Origin: an uncultured Dialister sp. | GTDB taxonomy: Bacteria > Bacillota > Negativicutes > Veillonellales > Dialisteraceae | NCBI GenBank assembly: GCA_900314595.1 | Contig: OMVW01000001.1 | Location: 145,065-209,064, forward strand | Reading direction: 5' to 3' | Length of the DNA stretch: 64,000 bases | Shown: positions 43,764 to 52,073 of the stretch, piece by piece | Position numbering within the stretch: position 1 is the stretch's first letter | How the letters are laid out: each line of letters begins with the position of its first letter | Notes under the pieces: model-generated | What the model was told of the DNA's origin: nothing | Database searches by the model: none | Seen by the model: only the letters and a program-made list of their open reading frames with translations | Translations under genes and position numbers: made by a program

Positions 43764-43797
43764 GGACACAGGAAAGAATATTCCTGTGTCCTTTTTT
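43764..43797 (+). terminator. Terminator after clpC that ends at the radA ribosome-binding site
   Basis: GGACACAGGAA (43764-43774) pairs perfectly with TTCCTGTGTCC (43781-43791), followed by six Ts (43792-43797). The radA ribosome-binding site GAGGAG starts at 43798. A TATAAT at 43758-43763 directly abuts the stem and might start a leader that includes the hairpin. Confidence 0.8.
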
Positions 43798-43809
43798 GAG
43801 GAGAAAACC

Positions 43810-45204
43810 ATGGGCGCTAATAAAATTCGAACGAAATATGTATGCTCCAATTGCGGCGCGGAAACTTTAAAATGGATGGGACGCTGCCCTCAATGTGGTG
43901 AATGGAATACACTGGAGGAAAAAGTAGAGTCTCCAGCACCTAAAAGTATCGGTATCAATGAGGATTATCTTACTCCATCCAGGCCGCAGAAACTTTCTTC
44001 CATACGTTTTAACGGAAATGACAGAATTCTTCTACATATGGCGGAAATCGACAGGCCTCTTGGAGGCGGTATTGTTCCCGGTTCTGTTATTCTCTGGGGT
44101 GGGGAACCGGGAATAGGTAAGTCCACTTTAATCCTGCAGATTTGTCATGCCATGGCAGCTCTTGGCCGTACGGTTCTTTATTGCAGTGGTGAAGAATCAG
44201 AAATCCAGGTCAAATTGAGGGCAGAAAGACTGCAGGTAAATGATGACAACTGCTTTATCTATGCCGGCAGCAATATTGAAAGTATACTGAAAGAGGCCGA
44301 AAGGATAAAACCATCTATGCTTGTAATAGATTCCATTCAGACCATGTATTTATCCCGAGTGGAATCGCCTATGGGAAGTCCGGCTCAAATTCGCGATTGT
44401 ACCTCCGCACTGGTCCGGTTTGCTAAAAAGTTGAATGTTTCAGTCATGATTATCGGTCATGTAACAAAGGAAGGTAATTTGGCAGGTCCGAGAATTCTTG
44501 AGCATATGGTTGATGTTGTTTTCTATCTTGAAGGGGATAGAAGTTACCAGTTCCGCGTACTAAGAACTGTTAAAAATCGTTTTGGTTCAACTGCCGAATC
44601 CGGACTTTTCATTATGGAAGGAAACGGGCTTAGAGGGATTGAGGATCCTTCAGGATATCTTTTAAGAAACCGTACCAATTCTACTCCGGGTTCTACTGTG
44701 ACAGCATGTATGGAGGGACTGCGTCCGGTCCTTGTGGAGATACAGGCTCTTTCTGTTCACTCGGTACTTGCTATTCCTCGCCGTATTGCAGCCGGTTGTG
44801 ATTATAACAGGATGATCATCCTTTTGGCTGTTCTGGAAAAAAGAAACCATGTCCGTTTTTCAAACGATGATGTTTATCTTAATGTAGCCGGGGGCTTCAA
44901 GATTCGCGAGACTGCGGCTGATCTGGCCATGGCTGTTTCTCTTTTATCAGTAAAAAAAGATATTCCTGTCTCCCGGGATATGATGGCTCTTGGGGAAATA
45001 GGACTTACCGGGGAAATCATGGCTGTTTCCAAACTGGGACCACGGCTTAAAGAAGCTGTCAAAATGGGCTTTAATTATTTTATTCTCCCGGAAGCCAATA
45101 AAAAGGAAATTCAAGATTTCTGCAACAATAGCAAAAATGGCCCTGATATCGATTCCATCCGGTTTGTAAGAAAGATTCAGGATGTAATAGATCTCTTATT
45201 CTAG
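43810..45204 (+). CDS. radA: DNA repair protein RadA (Sms)
   Basis: RadA is a RecA-like branch-migration ATPase. The 464 residues begin with a C4 zinc finger (CSNC...CPQC), then the ATPase core with Walker A GGEPGIGKST and the RadA-specific KNRFG motif (VKNRFGST), and a C-terminal Lon-protease-like domain without a working protease site. The ATG at 43810 follows GAGGAG; an in-frame ATG at 43762 precedes the terminator stem and is unlikely. In Bacillus disA follows; here it is missing and the yacL homologue comes next. Confidence 0.95.
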   Translation: MGANKIRTKYVCSNCGAETLKWMGRCPQCGEWNTLEEKVESPAPKSIGINEDYLTPSRPQKLSSIRFNGNDRILLHMAEIDRPLGGGIVPGSVILWGGEPGIGKSTLILQICHAMAALGRTVLYCSGEESEIQVKLRAERLQVNDDNCFIYAGSNIESILKEAERIKPSMLVIDSIQTMYLSRVESPMGSPAQIRDCTSALVRFAKKLNVSVMIIGHVTKEGNLAGPRILEHMVDVVFYLEGDRSYQFRVLRTVKNRFGSTAESGLFIMEGNGLRGIEDPSGYLLRNRTNSTPGSTVTACMEGLRPVLVEIQALSVHSVLAIPRRIAAGCDYNRMIILLAVLEKRNHVRFSNDDVYLNVAGGFKIRETAADLAMAVSLLSVKKDIPVSRDMMALGEIGLTGEIMAVSKLGPRLKEAVKMGFNYFILPEANKKEIQDFCNNSKNGPDIDSIRFVRKIQDVIDLLF

Positions 45205-45299
45205 AAATAAATTCATATGCTGTTACTCTGTTGCCTGATTTATTCTTTCGTCTGTTATAGATTTTTTATATTTGATAGTATAAATTTTTTCCCCAATTT

Positions 45300-45307
45300 G
45301 GTATAAT
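45300..45307 (+). promoter_or_regulatory. Extended -10 promoter of the yacL-ispDF-gltX unit
   Basis: A TG-G-TATAAT element (TATAAT at 45302-45307) lies about 100 nt before the ATG at 45406. The -35 is weak. The rest of the 200-nt gap is AT-rich without other visible structure. Confidence 0.45.
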
Positions 45308-45405
45308 AAAATAACACGTGCAAGATATTGTATTAAAAACAGATGTAATCTATTTTATAAAGCCATCTGATATTTATCATTCTCTAAGGTAAGAGGGATT
45401 TTAAG

Positions 45406-46500
45406 ATGCCGGAAAAAATATTAAGAGGAATATTCATATTGCTCTTTACTGTTCTCGGTATCGTTTTGTCCAGGCAGGGTGAAACGGTCCTGGCCGCACT
45501 GCTTCCCAATTCAGTTTTAACGGAAACCATATTGGGCGTTACCTTTATGGCTTTGGGGGCAATGCTGGTTGGCGGCATACTGGGAGCTGTCGTTGGTTGG
45601 TTTATTTCTCCATATCTGATCAGCTGCTTATTTGCATTTACTTCGAGAGTGGAAAAGTCCCTCTCTTCCATGTCCATTCAGGATCTGGTAGCCGGAACTC
45701 TCGGACTTTTTCTTGGGCTTATTATAGCCAATCTGGTAGGAATTGCATTTATCAGCGTACCTTATATCGGTCCTTATGTTTCTGTAGCCCTTAGCATCAT
45801 ACTCGGCTATCTTGGAATGCATCTGGCAGTTTCCAAGAAAAAGGAAATGGCCGGGTGGTTTCATCTTCATTCTGAACCGGAAAAGAAAAAAGGAAAGGAT
45901 AAGAAAGAAGGCAAACTGCTTGATACGAACATTATAATCGATGGCCGGATTGCCGATATTTACCGTTCAGGTTTTTTGGAGGGACCAATTTATGTTCCTG
46001 TCTTTGTTCTGGAAGAATTGCAGAAAATAGCTGACAGCGCAGATGTCCTGAAAAGAAACCGTGGCCGCCGGGGGCTGGATATTTTAAATCACATGAAGAA
46101 AAACAGCAGGGATTTTCAAATCATTACTGATGACTTTGAAGATATGACTGAAGTGGATTCCAAACTTGTCAAGCTTGCAAGGGAAAAAGGTTATAAAATC
46201 GTAACAAATGACTATAACCTTAATAAGGTAGCGGAGCTTCAGGGGGTCAGTGTATTGAACATCAATGAGCTGGCCATAGCTGTTAAACCTGCCGTAATTC
46301 CCGGGGAGCAGCTATTTGTACAGCTCGTAAAACAGGGTAAAGAAGAAGGCCAGGGAGTTGCATATCTTGAGGATGGTACTATGATAGTTGTGGAAAATGG
46401 TAATCAATGCATCGGGCGTGAAGTTCCCGTCATTATTACTTCTGTTCTTCAAACCTCTGCAGGTAAAATGATTTTTGCTAAATTGGAAACCAATGATTAA
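45406..46500 (+). CDS. yacL: PIN/TRAM-domain membrane protein (YacL type)
   Basis: This 364-residue protein has four N-terminal helices (about 7-28, 45-70, 85-108 and 112-138), a PIN nuclease-like domain (about 165-285, beginning with LLDTNIIIDGRI and including KIVTNDYNLNKVA) and a C-terminal TRAM domain (about 290-350, GVAYLEDGTMIVVEN). PIN domains are metal-dependent RNases, but the substrate of this family is not established to my knowledge. It sits between radA and ispD as in Bacillus. The ATG follows AAGAGGG; the end overlaps ispDF by 8 nt. Confidence 0.88.
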   Translation: MPEKILRGIFILLFTVLGIVLSRQGETVLAALLPNSVLTETILGVTFMALGAMLVGGILGAVVGWFISPYLISCLFAFTSRVEKSLSSMSIQDLVAGTLGLFLGLIIANLVGIAFISVPYIGPYVSVALSIILGYLGMHLAVSKKKEMAGWFHLHSEPEKKKGKDKKEGKLLDTNIIIDGRIADIYRSGFLEGPIYVPVFVLEELQKIADSADVLKRNRGRRGLDILNHMKKNSRDFQIITDDFEDMTEVDSKLVKLAREKGYKIVTNDYNLNKVAELQGVSVLNINELAIAVKPAVIPGEQLFVQLVKQGKEEGQGVAYLEDGTMIVVENGNQCIGREVPVIITSVLQTSAGKMIFAKLETND

Positions 46501-47656
46501 CAGTATGATACTTGTAGCCGCAGGCAGCGGCGTCCGTATGGGAGCTTCCTGTAATAAACTCCTTTTATCCTGTGAGGGACATCCGGTTATTTACTACACT
46601 TTAAAGAATGTATTTCGCAGTCGGCTTTTATCGGAATTGATCCTTGTTATAAAAGAGGACGAATTTTCTGATTTTGAAGAGATTGTGAAATCTCTTCCTC
46701 ACACGGTGCCTGTCATCTATGCTCCAGGCGGACGGGAAAGATTTGATTCAGTCATGAATGGGCTGGTCAGGGTCTCTGATCATTCTGACAAGGTTCTTAT
46801 CCATGATGGGGCTAGACCTCTCGTTGACGGGGAAACTATAGATAAGGCATTCGAGTCTATTACACCTGAAAATCCGGCTGTTGTAGTGACTCTGCCCTGT
46901 GTGGATACCATAAAAAAGACAGATGGTAATTATGTGATTAATACTCCGGATCGCAGTATCCTTTTCAGGGCACAGACTCCCCAGGGGGCGATGACTGCGA
47001 TTTTCAGAAAGGCGGCTGCCGGCCTGAAAAAAGATTTAAAAATAACAGATGATGCCTCAATTCTTGAGCAGTTTGGCGTTCCGGTCCATATGATTCGGGG
47101 AAAGGAAATTTTTTTCAAAGTAACTACCCCTGATGATTTAGAACGGTTCAATCACATTTTACAAAAGAATTTTTGTCACATACGAATTGGACAGGGATAT
47201 GATATTCATCAATTCAGCGATGACAGACCTCTTGTTCTTGGAGGAATTCGTATTTCTGACAAAAATGGCCTGTTGGGACATTCTGATGCAGATGTGCTGC
47301 TTCATGCCGTTATGGATGCTCTTCTCGGGGCGGCGGGACTTCCTGATATTGGTCATTATTTCCCTGATACGGATATCCGTTTTGAAGGGGCGGATAGTGC
47401 TGTACTTTTGGAAAAAGTAAGACAAATTATAGAGCAGAAAGGTTTTGCTGTCGGAAATATTGACAGTACTGTTATTGCTGAGAGACCTAAACTGGCCAAG
47501 CATATACCGGCAATGAAAAAAAGAATCGCTGATATATTAGATATAATACCGGATGCTGTTGGCATCAAGGCTACAACAAACGAAAAGCTTGGAGCTGTTG
47601 GCAGAGCAGAAGGAATAGCTGCTTTAGCTTCAGTCATATTATTCAGAAGGAGTTAA
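46493..47656 (+). CDS. ispDF: Bifunctional IspD-IspF enzyme of the MEP isoprenoid pathway
   Basis: One reading frame joins two enzymes usually separate in Firmicutes. Residues 1 to about 225 are IspD (2-C-methyl-D-erythritol 4-phosphate cytidylyltransferase: VAAGSGVRMG, DGARPLV, RAQTPQG, DDASILEQ). Residues about 229-387 are IspF (MECDP synthase: GQGYDIHQF, GLLGHSDADVLLHAVMDALLGAAGLPDIG, VGIKATTNEKLG). The junction KNFCHIRIGQGYD has almost no linker. IspE, the enzyme between the two steps, is not in the window. The ATG at 46493 overlaps the preceding stop; ATG 46505 is an alternative. Confidence 0.95.
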   Translation: MINSMILVAAGSGVRMGASCNKLLLSCEGHPVIYYTLKNVFRSRLLSELILVIKEDEFSDFEEIVKSLPHTVPVIYAPGGRERFDSVMNGLVRVSDHSDKVLIHDGARPLVDGETIDKAFESITPENPAVVVTLPCVDTIKKTDGNYVINTPDRSILFRAQTPQGAMTAIFRKAAAGLKKDLKITDDASILEQFGVPVHMIRGKEIFFKVTTPDDLERFNHILQKNFCHIRIGQGYDIHQFSDDRPLVLGGIRISDKNGLLGHSDADVLLHAVMDALLGAAGLPDIGHYFPDTDIRFEGADSAVLLEKVRQIIEQKGFAVGNIDSTVIAERPKLAKHIPAMKKRIADILDIIPDAVGIKATTNEKLGAVGRAEGIAALASVILFRRS

Positions 47657-47660
47657 TTCA

Positions 47661-49121
47661 ATGGAAAAGAAATTAAAAGTTCGTTTTGCACCAAGTCCAA
47701 CAGGACCTTTTCATATCGGAGGCGCCCGTTCTGCACTGTTTAATTGGCTTGTTGCTCGTCATTCCCAAGGTACATTCCTTGTCAGAATTGAAGATACAGA
47801 TTTAAAACGCTCCAGCAGAGAATCCGAAGAAAACATCAAGGAATCCATGAAATGGCTTGGCCTTGACTGGGATGAAGGCATCGATGTAGGTGGAGAAAAT
47901 GGTCCTTATCGTCAGACTGAAAGACTGGAGATCTATAAAAAGGAAGTTCAGCGTCTGCTTGATGAAGGAAAGGCCTATTATTGCTATTGCTCTGAAGAGG
48001 AGCTCGAAGCAAGCCGCCAGAAGCAGCTTGCTGCAGGGGAGACACCCGTTTATGATAATCATTGTCGCTCTTTGACTGAAGAACAGATTGCTCAGTATAA
48101 AGCTGAAGGCCGAAAACCTGTTATCCGCCTAAAAGTACGAAAAGATGGTGTTTTTGCATTCGATGATATGGTTCGCGGACATGTGGAATTTCAGGCAGCC
48201 CGTGTAGGTGATTTCATTATTGTTAAATCTGACGGCATTCCGGTTTACAATTTCGCCGTCGTTATTGATGACTCCCTGATGGGAGTGACTCATGTTATTC
48301 GTGCAGAGGAACATCTTTCCAACACCCCTCGTCAGCTTGCCATCTATGAAGCCCTCGGATATCCTGTCCCTGAATTCGGCCATATTTCTCTTATTCTTGG
48401 CTCTGACCATAAAAAAATGAGTAAGCGCCATGGCGCAACATCCGTAACAGAATATAAAAACATGGGATATCTTCCTGACGCGGTAGTTAATTATCTGGCT
48501 CTTCTTGGCTGGGCACCTAAAGGGGAACAGGAAATTTTTACCCGCGAAGAATTGATCAGGCAGTTCTCTATGAAGCGTGTTTCCTCGAACGATGCCGTAT
48601 TTGATATCGAAAAATTAAACTGGATTAACTTCCAGTATATGAAGAAATTATCTCCGGAAGAACTTTTTGAACTTACTCTTCCGTTTATTGCTGATGCCGG
48701 GTATGTAAGTCTTCCTCTTACGAAAGAAAACAAAGATTGGCTGACCAAAGTGGTATGGTATGTAAGAGACCATCTTTATTATGGCGCCCAGGCTCCTGAA
48801 AATGTAAAGCTTTTCTTCGAGGACCTCCCTGTCATTACTGATTTGGAAACGCTGGATATTATGAAGCAGCCGACGAGCAGGGAAATCATTGAGAGATTTG
48901 CTGATGCTCTTGAGAAACTTGAATCTTTCGATGAAGCTTCCGTGAAGAAATGTTTCTCCGGTCTTATGAAGGAAACTGGAATCAAAGGCAAGGCCGCTTT
49001 TGAACCGGTAAGAATCGCATTGACTGGTGTTACTCATGGTCCCGGACTTTATGATATGATCGTCCTGTTTGGATTGAAGAAAACATTGACCCGGCTTCGG
49101 GATGGCCTTAAATATTGTTAA
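47661..49121 (+). CDS. gltX: Glutamate--tRNA ligase
   Basis: This class I synthetase charges tRNA-Glu (and possibly tRNA-Gln for later transamidation). The 486 residues have the HIGH-type motif FAPSPTGPFHIGGA near the N-terminus, the KMSKS-type motif HKKMSKRHG, and an all-helical C-terminal anticodon-binding domain (about 320-480). It starts 4 nt after ispDF with AAGGAG. Bacillus has cysE next; here a terminator and a transporter follow. Confidence 0.96.
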   Translation: MEKKLKVRFAPSPTGPFHIGGARSALFNWLVARHSQGTFLVRIEDTDLKRSSRESEENIKESMKWLGLDWDEGIDVGGENGPYRQTERLEIYKKEVQRLLDEGKAYYCYCSEEELEASRQKQLAAGETPVYDNHCRSLTEEQIAQYKAEGRKPVIRLKVRKDGVFAFDDMVRGHVEFQAARVGDFIIVKSDGIPVYNFAVVIDDSLMGVTHVIRAEEHLSNTPRQLAIYEALGYPVPEFGHISLILGSDHKKMSKRHGATSVTEYKNMGYLPDAVVNYLALLGWAPKGEQEIFTREELIRQFSMKRVSSNDAVFDIEKLNWINFQYMKKLSPEELFELTLPFIADAGYVSLPLTKENKDWLTKVVWYVRDHLYYGAQAPENVKLFFEDLPVITDLETLDIMKQPTSREIIERFADALEKLESFDEASVKKCFSGLMKETGIKGKAAFEPVRIALTGVTHGPGLYDMIVLFGLKKTLTRLRDGLKYC

Positions 49122-49198
49122 ATTTGTCAGTCTGCTACAAATAGATCTCTGGAATAATTTCATTCTTTCGTATATAATTTAAATTAAGAATTTGACAT

Positions 49199-49265
49199 AG
49201 CCTCTTTTTACATTTTTTGGAGCAATGAAGTTTCAAAGGATGAAAAGAGGCTTCTTTACTTTTAT
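49199..49265 (+). terminator. Terminator after gltX
   Basis: AGCCTCTTTT (49199-49208) pairs with AAAAGAGGCT (49243-49252) across a long loop, followed by TCTTTACTTTTATTTATT. Confidence 0.65.
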
Positions 49266-49287
49266 TTATTTTTAAGTCATTTATCTA

Positions 49288-49316
49288 TTGACTGACTTTA
49301 ATGCAGTGAGTAAAAT
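49288..49316 (+). promoter_or_regulatory. Promoter of the amino-acid ABC transporter genes
   Basis: TTGACT (49288-49293), a 17-nt spacer and TAAAAT (49311-49316) place the start near 49323, about 45 nt before the permease ATG. Confidence 0.6.
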
Positions 49317-49367
49317 TTATACAAGAAATGTTGCAATTATGCATAATTATGTAAGGAGAAGGGTCTT

Positions 49368-50006
49368 ATGAACTTTGAACTGATTCAGCATGCCCTGCCT
49401 ATGCTGCTGGTAGGCGCAGGAGTTACCATAGAAATTACCGCGGTCAGCGTCGCAGTTGGTTTCCTGATCGGGCTTTTCGTCGGGATTGCCCGTATTTCCC
49501 AGATGAAAGCTTTACGAATTCTTGCTACTGTGTATGCCGACTGTATTCGCGGGACACCATTACTGGTTCAGATTTTCCTCATTTATTTTGCGCTTCCTAT
49601 TGTGACGGGACATCGTGTTGAACCTTTTGCGGCAGCCGTTGCAGCTTGTGGTATCAACAGCGGTGCTTATGTTTCTGAAATATTCAGAGCGGGCATTCAG
49701 GCTATTGATGCGGGCCAGATGGAAGCCGGCCGCTCCCTTGGGCTTACCTGGTGGCAGACTATGTATTACGTCATACTGCCACAGGCGGTACGTAATATTC
49801 TTCCTCCTCTTGGAAATGAGTTTATTGCTATGTTAAAGGATTCATCCCTTGTATCTGTAATTGGTTTTGAAGAGTTAACAAGGAGAGGCCAGCTTATTAT
49901 TGCCCAGACCTATGGGTCATTTGAAATCTGGACAACCGTAGCGGTTCTTTACCTGATTATGACACTTGCTATTTCCCGGTTAGTTGCATGGTTAGAAAAG
50001 AGATAA
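49368..50006 (+). CDS. Polar amino-acid ABC transporter permease (HisM/GlnP family)
   Basis: This 212-residue permease has about five membrane helices. It shows the family GVTIEITAVSVAVGFLIG N-terminus, the DCIRGTPLLVQIFLIYFALP stretch and the EAA loop EAGRSLGLTWWQTMYYVILPQA that contacts the ATPase. The ATP-binding gene follows 2 nt later. No substrate-binding protein gene is adjacent, so the specific amino acid cannot be assigned. The ATG has AAGGAG upstream. Confidence 0.92.
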   Translation: MNFELIQHALPMLLVGAGVTIEITAVSVAVGFLIGLFVGIARISQMKALRILATVYADCIRGTPLLVQIFLIYFALPIVTGHRVEPFAAAVAACGINSGAYVSEIFRAGIQAIDAGQMEAGRSLGLTWWQTMYYVILPQAVRNILPPLGNEFIAMLKDSSLVSVIGFEELTRRGQLIIAQTYGSFEIWTTVAVLYLIMTLAISRLVAWLEKR

Positions 50007-50008
50007 TT

Positions 50009-50746
50009 ATGGCAGACAACAAGTATCTGATTGAAATCAATCACGTCGGAAAAAAATTTGGTGATCTTACCGTACTCAAAGATATTAGTGTTAAAGTGAA
50101 GGAAAAAGAAGTGGTTGTTATAATCGGGCCATCCGGTTCCGGTAAAAGTACACTCCTTCGCTGCATCAACGGTTTGGAACAGCCAACCAGCGGAGCCGTC
50201 CTTTTTGACGACATGCCTGTTAATGGTGAAAAAAACATTAATGAAGTACGTACGGAAGTGGGGATGGTTTTCCAGCGTTTTAATCTTTTCCCACACATGA
50301 CGGTTATCCAGAATATTATGCTTGCACCCATGAAAGTGCGTAAAATCAGCAAAAAGGAAGCTTATGACCGCGGTATGCTTCTTCTCAAGAAAGTGGGACT
50401 GGAAGACAAGGCAGATTACAAGCCGGGTCAGCTTTCCGGCGGACAGCAGCAGCGTGTTGCCATTGCACGAGCTCTTGCCATGAAGCCAAAAGCCCTTCTT
50501 TTTGATGAACCTACTTCAGCCCTTGATCCGGAAATGGTGCATGAAGTACTTGATGTCATGAAGGAGGTAGCTGAAGAGGGTATGACCATGGTCGTGGTTA
50601 CTCATGAAATGGGTTTTGCCAGGGAAGTAGGAGATAGGGTCCTTTTTATAGATGGTGGTGTTATCGTTGAAGAAGGGACTCCTGAAGAAGTCTTTAATCA
50701 CACCCGGGAGGAAAGAACAAAGCTGTTCCTGTCCCAGGTCCTCTGA
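50009..50746 (+). CDS. Polar amino-acid ABC transporter ATP-binding protein (GlnQ family)
   Basis: The ATPase partner of the preceding permease has 245 residues with Walker A GPSGSGKST, Q-loop VFQRFNLFPHMTV, signature LSGGQQQRVAIARAL and Walker B ALLFDEPTSALDPE, and the His-switch TVTHEMGFA-type sequence VVTHEMGFA. The start chosen is ATG 50009; an in-frame ATG at 49988 would overlap the permease end. A terminator follows at 50781. Confidence 0.94.
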   Translation: MADNKYLIEINHVGKKFGDLTVLKDISVKVKEKEVVVIIGPSGSGKSTLLRCINGLEQPTSGAVLFDDMPVNGEKNINEVRTEVGMVFQRFNLFPHMTVIQNIMLAPMKVRKISKKEAYDRGMLLLKKVGLEDKADYKPGQLSGGQQQRVAIARALAMKPKALLFDEPTSALDPEMVHEVLDVMKEVAEEGMTMVVVTHEMGFAREVGDRVLFIDGGVIVEEGTPEEVFNHTREERTKLFLSQVL

Positions 50747-50780
50747 TAATTTATATTTACCATCTTCGTATATATTATCT

Positions 50781-50820
50781 ATACCATCGTTTGCTGATTT
50801 ATGAGAACGATGGTATTTTC
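50781..50820 (+). terminator. Terminator after the amino-acid ABC transporter
   Basis: ATACCATCGTT (50781-50791) pairs perfectly with AACGATGGTAT (50806-50816), followed by TTTCTTGTTTT. Confidence 0.8.
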
Positions 50821-50830
50821 TTGTTTTCGG

Positions 50831-50859
50831 TTGACGTAACTATAGAATTATGGTATTGT
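50831..50859 (+). promoter_or_regulatory. Promoter of the cold-shock gene
   Basis: TTGACG (50831-50836), a 17-nt spacer and TATTGT (50854-50859). The transcript would have a leader of about 45 nt. Confidence 0.5.
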
Positions 50860-50912
50860 AAATCTATGCCCAAATTTAGAGCATAGTAGTAATTATTTTA
50901 GGAGGAATTTCC

Positions 50913-51113
50913 ATGAAGGGTACAGTTAAGTGGTTCAGTGCTGAAAAAGGCTATGGCTTTATTGAAAGAGAAGAAGGCGGAGACGTATTTGTTCATTTTT
51001 CCGCTATCCAGGCTGATGGTTTCAAGACACTGAATGAAGGCCAGAAGGTTGACTTTGATATCATTGAAGGTAACAGAGGACCCCAGGCTGCAAACGTAAA
51101 AGTAGAAGGCTGA
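50913..51113 (+). CDS. csp: Cold-shock protein (CspA family)
   Basis: This 66-residue single-domain RNA chaperone has both RNA-binding motifs, KGYGFIER (RNP1) and DVFVHFSAI (RNP2), after the family start MKGTVKWFSAEKG. The ATG follows a strong AGGAGG. It is a monocistronic gene between two terminators. Confidence 0.96.
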   Translation: MKGTVKWFSAEKGYGFIEREEGGDVFVHFSAIQADGFKTLNEGQKVDFDIIEGNRGPQAANVKVEG

Positions 51114-51157
51114 TCACTTACTGAAGCTTTAATATAGCGTAAGTCTCTGAACCCCGG

Positions 51158-51192
51158 AAAGAGCAGGGCTGCATGGCAGCTTTGCTCTTTTT
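51158..51192 (+). terminator. Terminator after the cold-shock gene
   Basis: AAAGAGCA (51158-51165) pairs with TGCTCTTT (51183-51190), with an inner GGCTGC/GCAGC stem, followed by TTT. Confidence 0.8.
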
Positions 51193-51311
51193 GCATTTTG
51201 GGGCAAATTTTACTTGATCTTTCATTTTGAAATTTAATTATCACTTTTTTTATCTATTTCTTTTTATGGAGTTTCTTTTTTAATGCAGTCTAATTTAAAT
51301 ACCTCCAGTAA

Positions 51312-51339
51312 TTGATTATTATACGAAATATAGTATAAT
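51312..51339 (+). promoter_or_regulatory. Promoter of hpf
   Basis: TTGATT (51312-51317), a 16-nt spacer and TATAAT (51334-51339). The start near 51346 leaves about 45 nt before the hpf ATG. Confidence 0.55.
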
Positions 51340-51390
51340 ATAAATAGAAGGACGAGCATGGAAGTTCGTTCAAGAAAGGGGGATTTCATT

Positions 51391-51930
51391 ATGGAATTAA
51401 CAGTTAGAGGAAAAAATCTGGAAATTACTGATGCCCTTCATTCTTATGTTGAAAAACATACTGGCAAGATCCAGAGATACTTTGACAAACCAATCAAGAT
51501 TAATGTTTTACTCCGCATTTCAAATCTGACCAAGACTTGTGAAGTTACCGTATTTGTAGAAGGTGTTATTCTTCGCGGCGTAGAAAAGTCCGACGATATG
51601 TATAAATCAATCGATCTGGTTTTTGACAAGGTAGAGCGTCAGATTCACAAGTATAAGACTCGTCTCGCCAGACGGTTTAAGGAAAAGAATACTCTGAGCA
51701 AGCAGTTCATTGCAGAAAAAGAACCTGCGGCCCCGGTTAGTGATTCAGAGTTTGAAATTGTAAAGACTAAGCATTTTAATATCAGCCCGATGTCTCCAGA
51801 GGAAGCAATTCTGCAGATGAATCTGTTGGGTCATAATTTCTTCATGTTCTTTAATTCTGAAACTGAGTCTATGGCCGTAGTTTATCGCCGTAATGATGGA
51901 AAATATGGTCTGATTGACACGAATAAATAG
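51391..51930 (+). CDS. hpf: Long-form ribosome hibernation promoting factor
   Basis: Long HPF dimerises 70S ribosomes into inactive 100S particles. The 179 residues comprise the N-terminal S30AE/YfiA domain (about 1-98, LTVRGKNLEITDALHSYVEKH) and the C-terminal dimerisation domain (about 125-179, VKTKHFNISPMSPEEAILQMNLLGHNFFMF) that defines the long form. The ATG at 51391 is preferred over 51358 because AAGGGGGA lies about 8 nt upstream. It precedes secA, as in many Firmicutes. Confidence 0.95.
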   Translation: MELTVRGKNLEITDALHSYVEKHTGKIQRYFDKPIKINVLLRISNLTKTCEVTVFVEGVILRGVEKSDDMYKSIDLVFDKVERQIHKYKTRLARRFKEKNTLSKQFIAEKEPAAPVSDSEFEIVKTKHFNISPMSPEEAILQMNLLGHNFFMFFNSETESMAVVYRRNDGKYGLIDTNK

Positions 51931-51951
51931 AGTTTATATAAGAAATTCACG

Positions 51952-51982
51952 AAAAGGAGCAGTTTTTACTGCTCCTTTTTTG
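51952..51982 (+). terminator. Terminator after hpf
   Basis: AAAAGGAGCAGT pairs with ACTGCTCCTTTT around a TTTT loop, ending in a T-run. The secA promoter -35 begins in that T-run. Confidence 0.85.
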
Positions 51983-52008
51983 ACTATATGTTTCCATTTT
52001 GTTAAAAT
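51980..52008 (+). promoter_or_regulatory. Promoter of secA-prfB
   Basis: TTGACT (51980-51985), a 17-nt spacer and TAAAAT (52003-52008). The -35 overlaps the end of the hpf terminator, giving a very compact boundary. Confidence 0.6.
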
Positions 52009-52073
52009 AAACTATATGTATCCTCTATTGGGTTTAATAGAACATTACACAGTTAAAATAAGGAGTTGTATCA

